This document shows, in pieces, positions 59,719 through 64,000 of a stretch of DNA of 64,000 bases. Position 1 is the stretch's first letter; the number at the start of each line of letters is the position of its first letter. The notes below the pieces were generated by a model. It was not told the origin of the DNA. It did no database searches and saw only the letters and a list, made by a program, of their open reading frames with translations. Location: positions 78,025,681-78,089,680 of the forward strand of contig CM055315.2 of NCBI GenBank assembly GCA_029255685.2, read 5' to 3'. Source of the DNA: Silene conica (taxonomy: Eukaryota; Streptophyta; Magnoliopsida; Caryophyllales; Caryophyllaceae). Both the position numbers and the translations under genes were made by a program.

Positions 59719-60490
59719 ATGTATCTTGCTTCTTGTCTATTTCAATACTCGATATTACTAATGCCGTCTCAATCATTTGTTTACGTTTATACTTTTTTCT
59801 CACGTTTAGATCGATTAGGTATCCTTTATTAAAATTAAGAGATAGCGCGATTCAATGTAATTCGAGTGATCTTACGTTAATTTGTGCTGCTGTTGTTTAT
59901 AGAGAAGTAGATTGATTGATCGATTGATCGATTTTGCTGAATTTAACTGAGCGAATAGGTAGCAAAATCTTAGGATTTTGCATTTGATATTTCATGAACA
60001 TAAGCAAGTGTATGAAATTCATTTGAATGTATCTTGCTTTTGTGTATTCAATGCTCGATTTTACTAATACCGTCTCATTCATTTGTTTACGATTGACTAA
60101 ATTTCTTATCAATTATTTTTCTTATACTAATAGATGCTTTTTCTCACGTTTAGATCGATGAGTTAAAGTTAGGAGTTAGCGCGATTCAATGTAGTGCGAG
60201 TGATCTTACGTTAACTTGTGCTGCTGTTGTTTATAGAACGGTAGATTGATTGATTGATCAATTTTGCTGAATTTAACCGGGCGAATAAGCAGCAAAATCT
60301 TAGGATTTTGAATTTAATATTTCATGAACATATATTAAGTAAACGTACGAAATTCATTTGAATGAACGGAGTAATTAATTAGATTTTGCTGAATTTTACT
60401 AAACCTAAAGGCAGCAAAATCCTAGGATTCTGCATTTGATATTTGATGAACATATTAAGCAAACGTATGAAATTCATTTGGATGAGCGGA
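59719..60490. repeat. Tandem repeats in the tubulin leader intron
   Basis: Two units of about 310-340 bp (about 59719-60027 and 60028-60370) and a partial third share gattcaatgta, gtgatcttacgttaa and gcaaaatcttaggattttg. Confidence 0.85.
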
Positions 60491-60523
60491 GTAATTAATT
60501 AGATTTTGTGTGTGTTAATTGGA

Positions 60524-61169
60524 ATTTTTTTTTTTTTTTTTTTGGTTTTTTTTTTTTTTTTTTTATAAGGTAAGAAAACTAGGTTGATCCTCTTGGATAA
60601 GACCAACCTATCTCATCCTTTCGAACGAGTAAGGTAAGTTGAAGCCACGGCTTTCAACCCACCTCGAAAGAGTTGGACATGAATGTCCAACGGAAGCCAT
60701 GAAGTCAGCAACCTTGTTGGCTTCACGGAAGCAATGTTTAATTATCACTTCATCGAAAAGAGGAAGATCAAGTTTCACATCCTTGATAATACTAGAGATT
60801 TCCCACGGGATTAATCAAGTGCTACGGAGGGAGTTGATAACACATAGATTATCACCCTCCACAATTAACTTAGAGATTCCTAAGTGTTTAGCGGCTAAAA
60901 TACATTCTTTTAAGGCGAGTGCTTCTGCGACAATAATACTATTAGATCCGCACTTTTTTGCACCTAGCAACACGACTTCACCATTATGATCTCTTATACA
61001 ATATCCTAAAGTAGCTTAATTTAGCTTTAGAAAACCATTTCTAGGTTTCTCCTACCAGATTTCCTTCTTACTAGAAGTGTTTCTAACACACTTTACTTTC
61101 TCAGGATTGTTGAGATCTTTATGTCTAGTTTCGTTCTAGGCCTTAATGCTATTATTACATAACGTAATA
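60524..61169 (-). mobile_element. 5'-truncated LINE in the tubulin leader intron
   Basis: A perfect 16-bp duplication, gtgtgtgttaattgga, lies at 60508-60523 and 61170-61185. The minus strand ends in a long poly(A) (T runs at 60525-60563) and encodes an RNase H fragment (AEALALKECI, VEGDNLCVIN, REANKVADFMA) with the expected acidic residues. Its ORF is incomplete at the 5' side. It differs in sequence from the LINE at 843-1606. Confidence 0.88.
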
Positions 61170-61641
61170 GTGTGTGTTAATTGGATTAATTAGGTTTTAA
61201 TCGATTTTTTTCATACGGATGCTTAATTAGTTATTTAACTGTTGTTGTAATAGATTGTTTAATTAAGTTCCTTTGAAATCACGAGTTTCGAGTTTTAGGA
61301 GTGACAAATCCGTCACTAGCATTTTAACGGTAGTGAAATGGTGAAGTGTTCAAGTAACATAGACGGATAATGTTGATAGAGTTGAGCTAGTTTCATTCTC
61401 GCTTATTGATATCTTTATCTTTGAATCGTAATAGGAAATTAAGCTTTTAAATCGTATTGATTGATTGATACATTGCTTATGTTTTCTCGTGTAGCTTTTA
61501 AATCGTAAATTAAACAAATTGATACGATTTCTACGCTAAATACGTGGATCCGCTTGTGACGGGAGAGTGTTATTTTCATGTTGGGTATTTTACGAGTTCC
61601 ATGATGATATTTGATTTTAATTGATACGCGACAGGTAAAAG

Positions 61642-63357
<1,716 letters not shown>

Positions 63358-64000
63358 TCATACTCTTACGATTTTCTGAGCTAGTTAGTATGGTTTTACT
63401 GAAACCCGGAAAAGCGTCCTGTTTTTCATAGTGTGAGATGTATTAGTTGCTGTACTGTGCGAGATTTCAACTCTTTTGTTATAGTATTGCCAGTATTTTG
63501 TACCTGGTTTTTGAACTATATGGCAGTATTGCACTGCATATCGGCATAGTCGAGTTTTTAGTAGTCGTATGCTCCATCCGAGATGAACCATTTCTATGGT
63601 CTAACTGTTGACGAGAGGAGAGCGGTGGAGGGAGAAGAGGGAATTTAGAGTTTCCTTGTTTGTGTTGATCGGATATCAGGAATTTTTTTTAGGAAAAAAA
63701 GGAAACGCACGGTTTTTCTAAATAGTGTTTCATAGAAAGCTTACATATTAAAAGATAAACAAGATATCCTTATTGGAGTTGAAGTGTAAATTCATTTTTA
63801 TTGTATTTAATGCTAATTTTTTCTCATAAAATTTGCCAACACGCAAAAAAAATCTTTCAATTCACGCCAGAAAAATTGGTATAACTATAATCAAGTGGCT
63901 AGAATCGACTCACATTGAGCTAGACTTGGCAAAATTAACCCTGCCGAATGACCTGACCCGGTACCCCAATTTGACCCGATTAAATATCCACAAATTCTCT
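63358..64000. other. Tubulin 3'UTR and flank
   Basis: The 3'UTR probably ends within about 300 bases. At 63921 the sequence tagacttggcaaaattaacc resembles a hAT MITE end, but the element would run past the window. Confidence 0.5.

Larger units (their letters stand above)
59451..61641 (+). other. Beta-tubulin 5'UTR with a 2-kb leader intron
   Basis: A CT-rich leader (about 59460-59578) ends at a donor, tttgtaagta. An acceptor, gcgacag, lies at about 61628-61634, seven bases before the ATG. Such leader introns often raise expression of plant housekeeping genes. The intron contains tandem repeats and a LINE. Confidence 0.6.

Overview
This window is plant nuclear DNA: widely spaced, intron-containing genes in AT-rich sequence crowded with retrotransposons and DNA transposons. 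A beta-tubulin with plant-type exons, a type-B (cytokinin-type) response regulator, a SCAB-type stomatal actin-binding protein and a CRM-like chromovirus indicate a flowering plant, probably a eudicot. A Caryophyllales source is possible from the repeat families, but this is a weak guess.

Layout. 0.8-1.6 kb: a 5'-truncated LINE. 1.9-9.5 kb: a non-coding LTR element (LARD type, minus strand) with a nested hAT MITE. 9.9-15.3 kb: a TIR transposon holding a small orphan ORF, a telomere-like block, two palindrome-rich repeats and two nested Copia derivatives. 15.4-17.2 kb: a hAT MITE and a Helitron-like element. 17.4-19.4 kb: POLD4. 20.1-22.4 kb: a type-B response regulator, minus strand. 23.0-26.6 kb: a possible Harbinger-like element with a SINE and a CDPK pseudogene. 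28.3-29.7 kb: an F-box/kelch gene, minus strand. 32.4-38.5 kb: a twelve-exon SCAB gene, minus strand. 39.8-42.1 kb: a Helitron. 43.7-44.5 kb: a hAT MITE. 45.0-50.3 kb: an intact Ty3/Gypsy element of CRM type, minus strand. 52.0-57.8 kb: a GT-A-like glycosyltransferase gene. 59.5-63.4 kb: a beta-tubulin gene whose 5'UTR intron holds a LINE.

The six host genes (POLD4, response regulator, F-box/kelch, SCAB, glycosyltransferase, beta-tubulin) are unrelated in function and form no cluster. Splice sites were assigned by hand from GT/AG signals, phase and family conservation; joined reading frames stay open in all the spliced genes.

Most unusual observation: the roughly 6.8 kb interior of the non-coding LTR element is packed with short hairpins whose stems all differ but whose five-base loops follow one pattern, ACNNA on the + strand (TNNGT in the element's sense). 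At least 20 have perfect stems of 6-9 bp, far above chance. Other points: a type-B response regulator whose phospho-acceptor Asp is Asn; a 178-bp tandem duplication that created a new stop codon in the glycosyltransferase gene; a 143-bp near-perfect palindrome; and a TIR element carrying telomere-like repeats and an unrecognised ORF with its own TATA box.
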